DNA from: Siderastrea radians
Lineage: Eukaryota; Cnidaria; Anthozoa; Scleractinia; Rhizangiidae
Direction: 5' to 3'
DNA length: 64,000 nucleotides
Assembly: GCA_964017195.1 (NCBI GenBank)
Contig: OZ024898.1
Coordinates: forward strand, 15,726,057 to 15,790,056
In this document: one piece after another, positions 15,160-27,300 of the stretch
How positions within the stretch are numbered: the stretch's first letter is position 1
Layout: each line of letters opens with the position of its first letter
Position numbers and translations under genes: made by a program
The notes under the pieces: generated by a model
Told to the model about the DNA's origin: nothing
The model's database searches: none
The model's input: only the letters and a program-made list of their open reading frames with translations

Positions 15160-17004
15160 ATGTCCGAAATTGTCGAAGATTTCGAAAGAAAAGCAAGCTT
15201 TAAAGATGAAAAGGAAGCTGAACTTATTCGAGAGAAACTCGAAAGGCTTGTTTCCAACATTCTAAGCCAAGTGGAAAAGCGAGATAAGCGGTTCCAGTGC
15301 ACTCTTATCGAAAGCGGAAGTGTGTACGAAGGAGTGAAAGTCCATCAGCCAGATGAATTCGACTTCATGGTCAGAATTAACCGTCTCACAAACAAACCTT
15401 TGTTTCATTCTTGTGACAAAGGTGACGGCTATGTAAAGCTCGCCCTGAATGAAGAGGGATGGAAAGAGTTTCAAGATGAGCAAGGCTTCTTTAACCCAAA
15501 TCTGCTATGCAGCCATTTCAAGAAGCTTGTTAATGAATCTTTGAGAGATACTGAAGTACCTGAAGGACTGACCATCCAGCGAGCTGCTCGGGACCTGTTA
15601 GAGGGCCCATGGGGACCTGTGTTCTCAAACGTACTGGGAAGCAGCGGAGGTGAGGATAACCCATCTGGTTTAATGTACTCAGAAACGCACGGCCCGGCTA
15701 CAACACTTTACATCATATGGCAAGGTGGCAGTACTTACCAGAACTTAACTGTAAGCGTTGATTTGACACTGACCCTGGAATACCTTATATCCAAGCTTCC
15801 TGTACAGTTGTCCAACATTCCACAGTCGGTTGACGAGTGTCTCCAGAGAAGCGGGTTTCACGTTGTCCCCGTTGGATTTGACGTCTGGCGCATCTCATTC
15901 TCCATGACCGAGAAGGACGTTCTGTCCTGTTCTCCTGACGGGTTCAAAGCTTGCTACCGAATACTGAAAGTCATGAGAGACATCACATCAGAGTGCCTGG
16001 GTTTGGACTCATCCTTGGTTCCGTCGTACATTTTCAAGACCGTCCTGTTGACTCAACTGTTTACAACAGGCCATTGCTGGGAAAGGGTGTACTGGTCACA
16101 GCAGATAGAAAACGCCTTGGAGGTCATACTGCAAGGCATGCTACGTGAGGAAATCCACAGCTTCTTTATACCGCGGTGCAATCTACTGTCCATTGCCGAT
16201 CACGAAAACAAGCTCCGGCAATGCATCGTGAAAGAGATGCAGAACGAGCTCAGAGGTTTGAAGATGAAGCACACAGCGGAAGATGTCAAAGAGATGAGAC
16301 GGCAAATCAGAGTGTTAGAAATGATTGATTTGATGGACTACATGGTCTCAAGCACTCTCCGTGGACAGGATCCCACCGCGCTGTGGAATAAAATGTTTGC
16401 TAACATTGGTAATATTCCCGGATCTCGGAGGTTTGGCTGGTTTTGGAATCAGTTCACCGATTTGAACAGCACTGAGTTGGATGACAGTGCCTATAACATG
16501 CTGATTCGAATATGGAGCGTTGTGGATGAGTTCTTTAAGCAGCTGCTGCCTTCTCTTCAAGGAGAACTGAACTTGTTGGCTCAGAAGTTCTTCATCAGAA
16601 TCTGCGACAAGAAAACGAAATTCGAGATCAAGCACAATGTCAAGTCTGAGGGTGCCATCGAAGAGATTCGTCTTCCACAAATGGCGTACGAAATGTTTCA
16701 AGATCTTGCTGAATGTTATATCGAAGATGAGAATGCTGCATGGTCAAATCTGCACAAAGCAGTTCCAACGGTGTACAGGTCATCAGGCGTCTTCCAAGAT
16801 GTTTCTGATGTAACAGTGAATGGAGGAAGTGATGAAGGTCTTGCAGTGTTCAAACAGCGCATTAAGCAGTATCTGTCCATGATCCCCGAGTCATATTTGA
16901 TGACCCTTACCGTACGTTATGTTGGCCAGATATTTTACTATGCTCAAGACATGCTAAGACGTAAACTTGACTACATCACAATTCCAGAGTTAGATTTAGA
17001 CTGA
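15160..17004 (+). CDS. cGAS-like receptor (Mab-21 domain nucleotidyltransferase)
   Basis: A 614-residue single-exon protein starting at the ATG at 15160; the frame is open 13 codons further upstream but has no ATG there. Members of this family sense double-stranded RNA or other ligands and make cyclic dinucleotides that activate STING. Visible: a helical spine (about 1-45); the nucleotidyltransferase signature with G53-S54 in ESGSVYEG; metal ligands E66 and D68 in PDEFDFMV; and a third acidic ligand D201 in TVSVDLTLT. The Mab-21 signature WRISFS is at 243-248, followed by CYRILKVMRD and SYIFKTVLL. Thus the catalytic triad is complete, unlike many inactive MB21D proteins. The cGAS zinc-thumb His/Cys cluster is not seen. 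Residues about 320-614 are helical-looking and I recognise no domain there. No signal peptide or membrane segment. The intronless structure could reflect an old retrocopy or a lineage expansion. Ligand and product cannot be read from sequence. Confidence 0.9.
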   Translation: MSEIVEDFERKASFKDEKEAELIREKLERLVSNILSQVEKRDKRFQCTLIESGSVYEGVKVHQPDEFDFMVRINRLTNKPLFHSCDKGDGYVKLALNEEGWKEFQDEQGFFNPNLLCSHFKKLVNESLRDTEVPEGLTIQRAARDLLEGPWGPVFSNVLGSSGGEDNPSGLMYSETHGPATTLYIIWQGGSTYQNLTVSVDLTLTLEYLISKLPVQLSNIPQSVDECLQRSGFHVVPVGFDVWRISFSMTEKDVLSCSPDGFKACYRILKVMRDITSECLGLDSSLVPSYIFKTVLLTQLFTTGHCWERVYWSQQIENALEVILQGMLREEIHSFFIPRCNLLSIADHENKLRQCIVKEMQNELRGLKMKHTAEDVKEMRRQIRVLEMIDLMDYMVSSTLRGQDPTALWNKMFANIGNIPGSRRFGWFWNQFTDLNSTELDDSAYNMLIRIWSVVDEFFKQLLPSLQGELNLLAQKFFIRICDKKTKFEIKHNVKSEGAIEEIRLPQMAYEMFQDLAECYIEDENAAWSNLHKAVPTVYRSSGVFQDVSDVTVNGGSDEGLAVFKQRIKQYLSMIPESYLMTLTVRYVGQIFYYAQDMLRRKLDYITIPELDLD

Positions 17005-18332
17005 CCGAACAAAATGCCAATTTGTCAGTGCTCATGAATTACTTTGTTAGGTAAAGCAGAGTTGGATGACTACAATCCAGTACCTCCGCTAGTACGGACA
17101 ACAGCTAATTTTTTTTGGCCGAATATCAGGCTGTTCGGCTGGCCTAAATCGCCTGAGATATCTCGAGATATTGGGATTTAATTGCAGTGAAAGTTAGAGA
17201 TTCCTTTGGCGAAACATCACCTCAGACTTTCGTCACAAGGAGACTGACAAATTCCTATATACTGTTTTCGGAAGGACAAATATGTCGTTTAGAGTGTAAA
17301 ATAAGGTCAGCTAGCATTTTCGGACAGCCATTAGCAGCTCGGAAATTCGGCGGATAGGATTCTGTTTCCTAAAACTTTCCGCGGCCTAAATGTTCAGCTA
17401 AAAACGCCGAACAGATCAACCTTTATTAGCTTACAAAAATATCCCTTTAAAAGGCTCTGAAACAATCTAAGAAAGCAGACAATGACGTTTCAAGTATTTT
17501 GCTAAAGTTTTCTTGTTGGGTGCCCCTGGCTTAATTGAGCAATTTTAAAACAAAATTCTTAGGGGTTTTATATCGATCGATCACAACTTGAAAAATCATT
17601 ATTATATATTTACTTAAATCTCTACATTAATAATTTGGTATCCCGGCTGTACAACTTAACTTGTAAAAGTATTGTTCATATTCGGATTCTTTACGTATGT
17701 TGTATCACGCCTTACTTTTTCCCAATCTTATCAGTCTAATTTTTCAGTAATATCGCCTGGTCAAGTTCAACCAATGTTGCGAACCTTCAACGAATCTGCT
17801 TGGTCGACATAAGTTCAAAAGTGAACCGTCTTCAATTCTAATAGATGAACAAACTGATCCAGTCACAATACATACACTAAATCTATTTATTACTTATTCT
17901 CTTGATGTTTGGCCGTCCTTCATATATCTTTATCACAGTACGTTCACAACTGTAGTTTTATTGCGATGCTTAAATCTTGCCATTTGGGAGATTGCGTATT
18001 TTGCGAGTATGGGCGCTGTTGCTGTGTCAGAACTGTGATAAAATTATGATTAAGTACTTTAATTTCGCTTGCACAAAATGCTCCTAGAACATCAAGAGAA
18101 ATATATCAGTTGAATTTTTGCGAGGAGAGCAGTAGCTGATCTAGACTCCAGAGGGTCAGCCCACCCCCACCTCCTCCAAAGTTTTGCTGTTCGCAATTAT
18201 CAAATCCATTCATGTAAAAAGAACGAAAGAAAGAAAAAATAGGAAGCAAACAGTGTGGACCACTAGTAGACCAAGTTTACCTAGAAATCTTATGGAAATA
18301 CAAAGCGAGCTTTACTTCTTTAGCTTTTGAAG
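17005..18332. other. 3' flank of the cGAS-like gene, no further gene
   Basis: AT-rich, no recognisable exon. Around 17130-17420 the words ctgttcggc/gccgaacag and a repeated ggcctaaat hint at a small decayed inverted-repeat element. Confidence 0.4.
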
Positions 18333-20988
18333 CACAGGCGGCCCAAGCTCAAGATAAGAGACAACCGCCGCGAACGTGACTCTAGCGTATAGGCGTATAA
18401 GGTGGTGTTGTGTTACAACGGTTTGAATTATAAAGGTTTGTATGGGAAGACAACGGATTTGTTTTAAATAGTAGAAATTATTGTTGCTCGACAATAAAGT
18501 TAACTAATCCCGTTGCCTTGTTATATTCTTTGTCATTTGCCAGCTTCTCAGGCCGATTTGAAGCCATTTCGGCGATTTGTTTCCACTGCTACTTAAACCC
18601 GGCGTAACCAATCGAACCAATTCGAACGAAGAATCAATCGAACTCCAATCGTTCGATTGTTTTTCCATTGGTTCGGCAATCGAACATAATCGAACAGGAA
18701 CTTTTGGGTGAGAGTAAACAACAGTAAACTGATCCTTACGGCGAAAAGATTAAGAAATTAAAATGGAAACAGAAATGAAATTAAGTTATATATTTGCCCG
18801 ATATTTCGGTTTGCAAAACAAACCTACTACGGGGGCTACTGTTGTTTACTCCCGTCTTCAAGATCTTTACTGATCCAGGTCTACACAAGATCCGGCACTC
18901 CTCACTGGTTTGTCGCTGTGGTTTTTCCTTTAGCAGTACTTTTGGGTCAGTTCGATTACCGAACTCGCAATCAGTCAACTTAAACCTTCATTGTTTTATT
19001 TATACTGAACAAACTTAAACGGCACAGCGAACCAAACTGCCTTTATATACCTGAGATTATATTGACCGGTGATTTCTGTAGCTTACAGTTGTAGCAAAAG
19101 TTCCGAACGAGTTAAAGGAACTGTATCACGGATTTAAGGCAAAGTTAGGCATGGATCATCTCTGGAGCTACCAGTTACAAACCTTAAAGTATACGAAGGA
19201 AAATTAAGATATTTTGCCTACATACAATAACAGGCAGCGGTAAACGGCGGAATCGGGCTTACGACTTATGCATGGTTCAATTTTACCTGTTACCATCCCC
19301 CCCGGGCAACCCCGGGGACAAGTCCAGCCCTTCGGTCCCGGGGTTGGGGAGTTGTTTGAAGCGGTCTTGTCCCGGGGGGGGGAGGGGAGGGAGGAAAATA
19401 AAAAATAATTTCTTCTTGTTCTTGTAAAGTACGTCACTTCTCGGTTGACGCCCGACCCCTGTTTCTGGGGAAAATCTCTAGAATTTGTAGCAGACTGGTT
19501 AGAGGAGAATAATCTCTCAAAATTAAAATCTGTATTTGAAGGTACGTTTATTGTAAATAGTTAAACGAATGTGCGTTTGATGCGTACTCGAACGGATGGC
19601 GTTCGTCACAAACAAAGAAATATTTCTTCAGCGTATTTATGTATATAATAAGACGACTTAAATAGACTCTATATGAAAACGGATGCACGGCTTTATATTA
19701 AACAGAGGTCGTAGTCCAGTGTTCATTCTTGTGAAACAAGCTAAGAAAACCTCTTTTGAAATGCTGCCATCAATTTGTTCACGGGCCTCTTGTGCGTATG
19801 TGCTATATTTAGAATAAATCACGTGGCGAAGACGATTTCCAGCCGTAGTCCAGTGCGGTTAGAGGTTTTTCTTCAGTTTTCTTTTTCAAATATTGTTCAT
19901 GATTTAATTAATTATACATGTAGTGTCTTTCGTTCAAAAAAATCCCTGGAAAAGCGTTCAAGTTCTTGTGAAAACGTCTGGTTTTGAAATTGTACGGAAA
20001 TCAATATCGTCATCTATATTTTGTACACAAAACAACGTACTTGTGGTCGATGAGGAGTCCCTGGGATGGGGAATTGTCTCTTTTTGCGTGCCTAGGGGTG
20101 GGGAATAGACCGCCAAGTGAGAAAAAAATTGCAAATTCCCGGGGTATGCCCGGGGGGGCGATGGTAACACGTAAAATTGAACCACGCATTACACTTCAAC
20201 TTTGTCGGTCAAGGGCCAAAGCACAGACACCAGTTCGCGTTGTAAATGCCCTAGCTGACCTCGATCGTTTTCGTTCAGTACCTTCAGGGCTGGTCCTTGA
20301 TCTCCTCTTTTCCTTCTAATAATGTACTTCTCTCCAACACTGACGGCGAAAGAGCACTCGTGATAGCCTTTGACAACCACTTCGAAAATTGTAAGTTTCA
20401 CTTGCTACATCTTTTCCGTGTACGTCGAGTACGCACGTGGTTGAAATAGAAGCCTACACATAGCTTATTTGACTGCAACGCACTGTTTGAAACCAAATGA
20501 AACCGGTTTGGAATGACAAAGCGCAGGCCAAGGACAAAGCTCTATTGGTCTAGAGTTCGATTTTGTTCGATTAAAGAAGTGTTCGATTTTCGAACGTTCG
20601 ATTGTGTTCGATTAGCAGAACGTCTGGGTGAGTTCGACTATGTTCGATTGCCGAACCCAATCCAAATCAATCGAACGACTGAAGTTCGATTGAGTTCCAT
20701 TACCGAACGTTCGATTGGTTACGCCGGGCTTAAAGAATCGCTGAATCGCCGAAATGGCTTCAAATCGGCCTGAGAAGCTGGCAAATGACAAAGAATATAA
20801 CAAGGCAACGGGATTAGTTAACTTTACTGTCAAACAACAATAATTTCTACTATTTAAAACAAATCCGTTGTCTTCCCATACAAACCTTTATAATTCAAAC
20901 CGTTGTAACACAACACCACCTTATACGTCGATACGTTAGAGTCACGTTCGCGGCGTTTGTCTCTTATCTTGAGCTTGGGCCGCCTGTG
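18333..20988. mobile_element. 2.7-kb foldback with long inverted arms and TTCGATTG subterminal motifs
   Basis: CACAGGCGGCCCAAGCTCAA at 18333 is matched by its reverse complement ending at 20988, and the match continues with small changes for about 290 bp (to the 'cggcgtaaccaatcgaac' block). Inside each arm are many copies of TTCGATTG or its complement (18610-18700 and 20545-20725). A second, inner inverted pair with GGGCATACCCCGGG-like words lies at about 19260-19390 and 20050-20195. Flanks TTTGAAG and TTTAAAG may be a worn duplication. No transposase was seen; hAT-like by its ends and subterminal motifs, not proven. Confidence 0.7.
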
Positions 20989-21196
20989 TTTAAAGCAATT
21001 CAAATACAAGTTACCACTCATACCCCTTAGCTATCGAACGTTTTGAATTCACCTTTGGAGAGCAAACCATAATAAGGTTTTAACGATTTTTACAACTTGA
21101 AAATGTTGACCCAGAGTTCTGAAGTTGTAATCCAATTCTGTTCTGGCCATCCCTGTCCGAAGACACCTACTGTATACGGCTTTATTTCACTAGTGC

Positions 21197-21217
21197 AGGA
21201 GCCCATAATGGGCTCCT
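21197..21217. repeat. Short perfect hairpin
   Basis: AGGAGCCCAT-a-ATGGGCTCCT forms a 10-bp stem with a 1-nt centre. It is bordered by CTAGTG/AACTAGTG words that extend the symmetry. Confidence 0.6.
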
Positions 21218-21732
21218 AACTAGTGTCACTAGTACTGTCTTTAGACAAAACTGAACCGTTCTGTTTAGGTTTTCAATAATTAAAATGTCTTTTGGCTAAA
21301 CCGTTACTAAAACTAGCTGACGATGTCCCTTCAATTTCGCGATTTTGCAAAGATTTTGCTGAGGTAAAAACAGTAGATTTCAGGCCTTGAAAAAACACTT
21401 TTCCAAAAAAAAAAAGGATACATGCCTAAGAAATTTGTTTATTTAACGATATCCTGTTAGGAAGAAAGTGGTGGAGATGAAAACTTAAATGGAAGTGTAA
21501 TAAATAACTGGTCCGATCACACTGCAAGGGCCGTTTCTTCTTCAAAATTTGTTATAGAAATTACTGCGGCAACTAGCTTTCGACTGAGATTTGCCAGGCA
21601 AAACTGTTGCCGCCCTTCTCTTTAGACATTTTCCAGTCTGGCAATCACAAACTGTGCCAACAGAACACCTGAGTTGTATGGGTGACTTTTTCGTCGTTTT
21701 AAACAGTTCAAGTAACCATACTGTCTTGACAT

Positions 21733-21846
21733 GATCCCAAAATCTGGAATGCTCTACCCAAGTCTCTGAAATCGTCTGACCTCTATATTGTCTTCAAATG
21801 TAATCTCAAAACACTGTCAACTAATTACCTGCAACTACTGAATTAA
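21733..21846 (+). pseudogene. C-terminal tail of a non-LTR reverse transcriptase
   Basis: The frame reads KIWNALPKSLKSS...FKCNLKTL before a stop at 21844-21846. This 'WN.LP...s...Fk..Lk' pattern is the usual C-terminus of CR1/L2-like polyproteins. The downstream DNA runs to an AAT-rich stretch near 22124, which would fit the 3' tail. The rest of the element is missing. Confidence 0.55.
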
Positions 21847-23138
21847 CCATGGTGATACTGCGGATTATGTTTTTTGAAAATGGATCATAATGATTTGTAT
21901 GTATTATACTGAGGTTATTATTTAAGTTACCTGACGGTGCTATTGTTCAGCCTAACGTACTTAGGAGGTCATCACATGCCATTAACCGTCGGCTTTTAAG
22001 TGCTGACCCTCACCGATTGCATGTTTACGTTAATTGCTTCCTTGACTATATCTGTTTTTAGTAATATCATAAAATAACTAATTTAATTGAGAAAAACGAT
22101 ATTTAGACTGTATTTGCAAAAAAATAATAATAAAAAAGGCAACAAAAGGAATATACATTCAACGGTATATAAAGTGCAATCGTTGCATGGCATTGAGAGG
22201 GTTAAACAGTGACAATCGTTTACCACCGATTCCTTCACTTGCCCTTGTTATCATAAATAAAGTGGGAAGAGAGGAGTGGCTTTATTCCTTTTCTTGACAT
22301 GAAGACCAGTGTGACAGGGATAATTCCCCTCCACACACGCCCTGCAGGAAAACGCGTAGGCAATTCCCTTCCCTTCAGCTTTGCCCGTAACAAAGCATGA
22401 CACCATCGAGCCATCAGTAAAAACATGGAAGTGGGACCAGACCTAAGAACTGACCCTACATTTCTAGTCCAGCTTTGGCGTTTGTAGACGGGCGCTAAGA
22501 GGCCACTCAGTCCGACTCTCGTTTCCAAAGTATCGGACGTCCAGGTTTTGGGAAACACCTTTATTTTGAGTGGCGCTAAACTTTACAATAATCTTCCCGC
22601 AAACCTAGCTGATGCTTATAATGTACAACTCTCACCTAGCAGAAAACTTCATGTACCCAAGTCACAACACGTGAAAGATCGGTGGCGTTATTGAAGCTTA
22701 GTGACTTACAGCGAAAAAGACTTTCGGAAGGTCAGTGATCAGAGGCTTGGTCTCTGCATCGCCATGTTGCTTCCTTAGACAGGAAACTTTAATCCACATT
22801 TTCTCTCTCTGCATAAGTGTATAAACAGGCACCGACGAAAATTGCTGGGAGAAGCACTGCGATAGACTAGCACCCCATCCTGCCACAGAAACTGGGTAAG
22901 GCTCCAGCCGTACGGGTCGCCCAGGCACGAATTGTGACTTAACTTACTTTTTAAGTCACAATGAACTACACGTTTAGTGAATAACTTCTGTTTCTAATTC
23001 AAACCCAGCAATTCGTTGTTCTGTTGTATCTAATTTGTCGTACCTTTTTTGTTATGTGTTTATACCTTTGTTTATTTGTAATGTAATTTGTTAGATACAA
23101 GGTCGAATTAGATGGAAATAAAATTTTTCTATTATTAC
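21847..23138. other. No gene; LINE-like 3' sequence
   Basis: A 107-codon frame on the minus strand (22235-22558) resembles nothing I know. The stretch 22965-23138 ends gatggaaataaaatttttct(att)n, which looks like the 3' end of a non-LTR element. The pogo-like element is inserted directly after it. Confidence 0.35.
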
Positions 23139-23140
23139 TA

Positions 23141-23988
23141 CAGTAGAACCCCGCTCTACGGACACCCGTATATAACGGACAGTTTCATTTGTCCCGACGA
23201 AAAGCTCATATATTTTCTCTAAAATTAATCCGCTTAATACGGACACCGGTTAATACGGACAACGGACACTTTCCTGTGTCAACCCGCTTTTTTTTTATTA
23301 ACTGCGCATTGCGATGCGACTTCCGGGTCTGGCTCAGATGTACGTTATTTATTTATTTATTTATTTATTTCACCACAAACGAATTGCATTAGAAGATAGA
23401 ATAGAAGACAAATACACTTAAAAGCAGATTCTACTCTGCCAACGTGCACCGAGCTGAACGCTAACTGGTAGGAGGAATTTTTCTCCAGTCTATCGACATC
23501 CACATCTCAGAGTTCACAAGACGACGACAGTGATGAGGATATTGTTGCGGTAAATGCCGAGTCGAAGGAGCCTAAAGTCAAATCACTGAAAGAAGGTATA
23601 ATGCCCGAGGACGTGACTGAATATCTTACCAGTGAAAACCTAACAGACATGGCGAATGACCTTTCAAAGGTTCTGTCTAATATTCAGTCCACCTGGCTGA
23701 GTCGCAAACTAAAAGCGTCAGCACAAAGTAAAGTCACGGACTTTTTCAAGTGATTCCATTCAGTCGTGTCTCAAGAACAATAACTTAAAAGTAATTTTAG
23801 TCTGAGACTATGATAAATGATGGTGAGGTTTCTTTAGGATGAATTTGTTACAGTTAAAGTTAAGAAATTAAACAACGTGTTCTCTTGTATCGGTAAAACA
23901 TGTGTCCGTGACGTTTTTTTCTAAGAGCCCGGATAATACGGACACTATGGCATGTCCCCTTGGTGTCCGTATTAACCGGGTTCTACTG
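23141..23988 (+). mobile_element. pogo/Tigger-like element, internally deleted
   Basis: Ends CAGTAGAACCCCGCTCTACG and (inverted) CAGTAGAACCCGGTTAATAC, with TA on both flanks (23139-23140 and 23989-23990). Several 'acggaca' words sit near each end. It keeps only the last part of a transposase frame (23472-23753), so it cannot encode an active enzyme. Confidence 0.8.
23472..23753 (+). pseudogene. pogo-like transposase C-terminal remnant with PIP-box-like end
   Basis: After an in-frame TAG, 93 codons are open to TGA at 23751-23753. They hold a Ser/Asp-rich linker (SSQDDDSDED), a predicted helical segment and the terminus AQSKVTDFFK. Q-x-x-V-x-x-F-F matches the PCNA-interacting peptide pattern. 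Pogo transposase is known to bind PCNA through its C-terminus. The DNA-binding and DDE catalytic parts are absent. Confidence 0.6.
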
Positions 23989-24040
23989 TACTGTTACTGT
24001 ATTTCTGAGAACAACACATCAATCACTTGATAAGATCACT

Positions 24041-24046
24041 TTTATT
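24041..24046 (-). terminator. Candidate polyadenylation signal of the SDR16C gene
   Basis: AATAAA on the minus strand, about 285 bases after the dehydrogenase stop codon (24332). The interval 24047-24331 would be its 3' UTR. Confidence 0.4.
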
Positions 24047-24331
24047 TCTCTGCAGAGGTTTCTGAAAGTTTATTTACTTATGATTCAAGTTACGTGAAAA
24101 TACGTTTACTACTCTGTTATCTTTCGTAACGCATCATAAAACAAAAATTACTTCTCGACAACAAAACTGATGACGACCGAGCTAATGGTTTCTTTACAAG
24201 ACAAAACGAATCCGAGTTGGGACTCAGCTTTCTATACATTTTAAACCACAAACATACATGTACTATTGGTTAAAAAAGTGTAAATAATCCATCTCTGTAT
24301 CTGGACATTTCTACAAAAAGCCATTGAAAAC

Positions 24332-27300
24332 TTAGTCAGATTTTTTCTCCTCCCTGGCAATGTGTTCACCAACTCCAACTTGGAGAAAGTCGTGCAAAAC
24401 AAGGCCCGCTTTAACTGGTAGAATTCTGAGATAATAATAAAAAAAACAACAAAGGTTAATGATAGAACTATGAGGAACAAAGAAATGTATCTAAACGCAA
24501 GTAAAAAGATCATTTTAAAAAAGAAAGAAGTAACGCAGTCAGAGAAGATTTCTACTTTCAACTGTCAAGTTAAGACAGGCTAAGAGGAAGAAATTTAAAA
24601 GTTACAGATAATCAGCAATATATCCTAAATTAAAATTCCATCAATTTAATGTTGCAGCCGAAAAAATGTTAAACATATCTGACTAGCTAACTCCCAAGAG
24701 CCTTTATATCACGAGCTCTGATCATACAACTATACAAACAGGAGAAAAGGTTCGAATGTATCTTTTTCCTGGTGATTTTAAGAGCTATGCTCAGTTGAAC
24801 ACTGGTAGAATAAGTTTGGAAGAATCTACAACAGCTGATGTTCCAAAGGCCAGTTTGGTTTTAAGGAAAAGAAATAAAAAAGAAATCACTCAAGCTTGTT
24901 TTCCCCTTTTTTCTTGGAGGCCATAAAACTTTTTCAACTCACCCAATCAAAGCAAAGTTCAACACAGCAGTGCGGGGAATAATGACGAATGGCTGATCCC
25001 TCAGAGTGCCGGCCACAACTTCTTTTGCCACATAATCTGCTTGCAAAGTAGGATACAGGGACGGAAATCTACAAGAGACAATTCGTAAAACTAACCTCAA
25101 TAGAGAAGCTTGTGTGGAGACACAGTGGTGCAGTGCTTTAGGGCTGGTCTCTACATCGCATAGAATGCCTATTGTTCTCGGGGCATTTACTTCCAGTTCA
25201 AGAAAGTTATCAGATCTGTCATATCGCACGTTATTATTCATAGACGCTTAGAAAGAGCTTAATTCATTGGTTGCCATGAACGTACGGCAGTGCTCATTAC
25301 GACGTCAAAAGGATTGGTTTCACGTCGTCGTCAACTTGAGGTCACTTTATCTCGCTAAAAGGTAAGAATTTACAATAATTTGTCACAGTTTATTATTCGT
25401 TAGTGTTGTTATTCTTTTGTGGAGTTGTTGTGAACTCCTCTGTTTAGTCTGATGAACAGAACCAACTTATTTCAGCTCTGCCTTTTTTCCACTGACACAG
25501 ATGACAACTAGTAACGAAAACACAGAGCCATGCGGCGGAGAACGCAACCACGTAAGTTAGGTTTCTTTACGAAATTTAATGAAAGAGCGCTTTTAATCAT
25601 TTTTCTTGAAAGAAAATACCTAAGTGGCAACACAATAAAGCTTTGGTTTTGGTTAAAAATTGAAAATTTTGTAGAGAACTTGCAGATTAGCTGAGATTAA
25701 ACCTCTGTTAAAAGCAGCGAGGGATTTCATCAGATTGTTTGTTTATATTACTTGAGCGTTTCTCAAGTTCTGCAAATCTGTTTTCGAAGAGTTTAACTTT
25801 ACATTGATCTAGACTAGAAAATTTTCCAAAACATACTTTCGAGAAAAATGTGTAAAGCGTCAAGACTGCATTCTGCGGAACCGATCGCCGATCGGCTAGA
25901 ATTAATAAATTTGTCTTATGTTGTCCTTTTACTTCTCAAATATACAGGCGCATCAAATAGAAAAATATATCAACCCGAATCATTCTAAAAAATAAGGCAA
26001 ACATGGTACAAAACTCGGTTTGTTTATATGAGTGACTCCCCGGAAATTTCCATGTTAAATAATCTTTGTATCATTTACGGCGTGTATTGAAATTCGATAC
26101 ACGTGTATGTCAAGCAAAGTCGCATATTAAATTTAAGGACTGTCCAAATTTATGTGTCAGAAATCGAGTAACTTGCTTTGGATCTCTCCATAGCGGTAGC
26201 TTTCCCCGCAAAATTTGAGATCGTTTTTGCAGCTAACTGTACTGAATGGTTAAAAGCGGATTAGTTGATTTTTAGCCTTCAACATTCTTAAACCCTTAAG
26301 GTGGCTTGACCCGGTTTCTCACTAACCATACCTACTCTCTTTGAACATGAACAATAAAGATGCCTCAAACGGAACAGGAAATCGAGTTATACCTATTTGT
26401 GGGGTGTAGATTGAAGTTTGAGAAAAGTCGGTTTTTTTCGAGATCGACGTAGCCATAGCAACACGGTGACGTCATTGCTATTTTTATTTTTCCTTACTTT
26501 GTAGGAAATCCAGACATTCAAGCAATTTATAGAACTTGTTGTTCATAAAATTGTCTTCAGTTGTACCGATTTTAAACATTTTTATGAGAGCGTTTTCAAG
26601 AAATAATTAATTGACGTTTTTAGCTGCTGCTAAAAAAACGAATTATAAACAATTCTTTTCGCGTTCACATTATTGGAAATCGGATGAAGCGATTTCTTTC
26701 ATCAATTCCTGCAGGATAGCTGAAATCTCGAGAAACAATTTAAGGCCAAAGGTTTCTTTCCATGGTCAGGATAAATGTCAGTTTGAGGAACGCGAAAAGA
26801 ATTGTTTATGATTCATTTGTTAGTAGGAGCTAAAAACTTCAATCAATTATTTCTCGAAAACGCTCTCATAAAAAATGTTTAAGACGAAATCCATTAGGAA
26901 ACTGAGTAATTTTAAGTTTCAGTGGACAAAAATCTTGTACCAGAATAATTTAAAGCATATCGCATTCGTTTTTACATTTTTTGAGAGCAATGGATGTAAT
27001 TTGTTATCTGTAATAACCCCAAATACAATTTCTTATGGGAGCCCGAGAAATAAATTTCAAATTTCACAAAATGAAATCTTACGCATAAAAATTTATCTAT
27101 TTTACCAGTGTTTACACAATTCCTGTGAAATTTTAATTTCAATTTCACGGGCTCCTATAAGAAATTGTCTTTGGTGTTATTACAGATAACTAATTACGTC
27201 TATAGCTCTTAAAAGTATAAAAAAGAATGCGATATACTTTAAATTATTCTGGTACAAGATTTTTGTCCACTGATTACTCAATTTCCTGATGGATTCCATC

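Noticed and set aside
22235..22558. 107-codon minus-strand frame
   Set aside because: No recognisable domain, no splice context, surrounded by retroelement debris.
26611..27189. Two frames of 66 and 104 codons
   Set aside because: They lie in the mirrored arms of the TTAA foldback and have no similarity.
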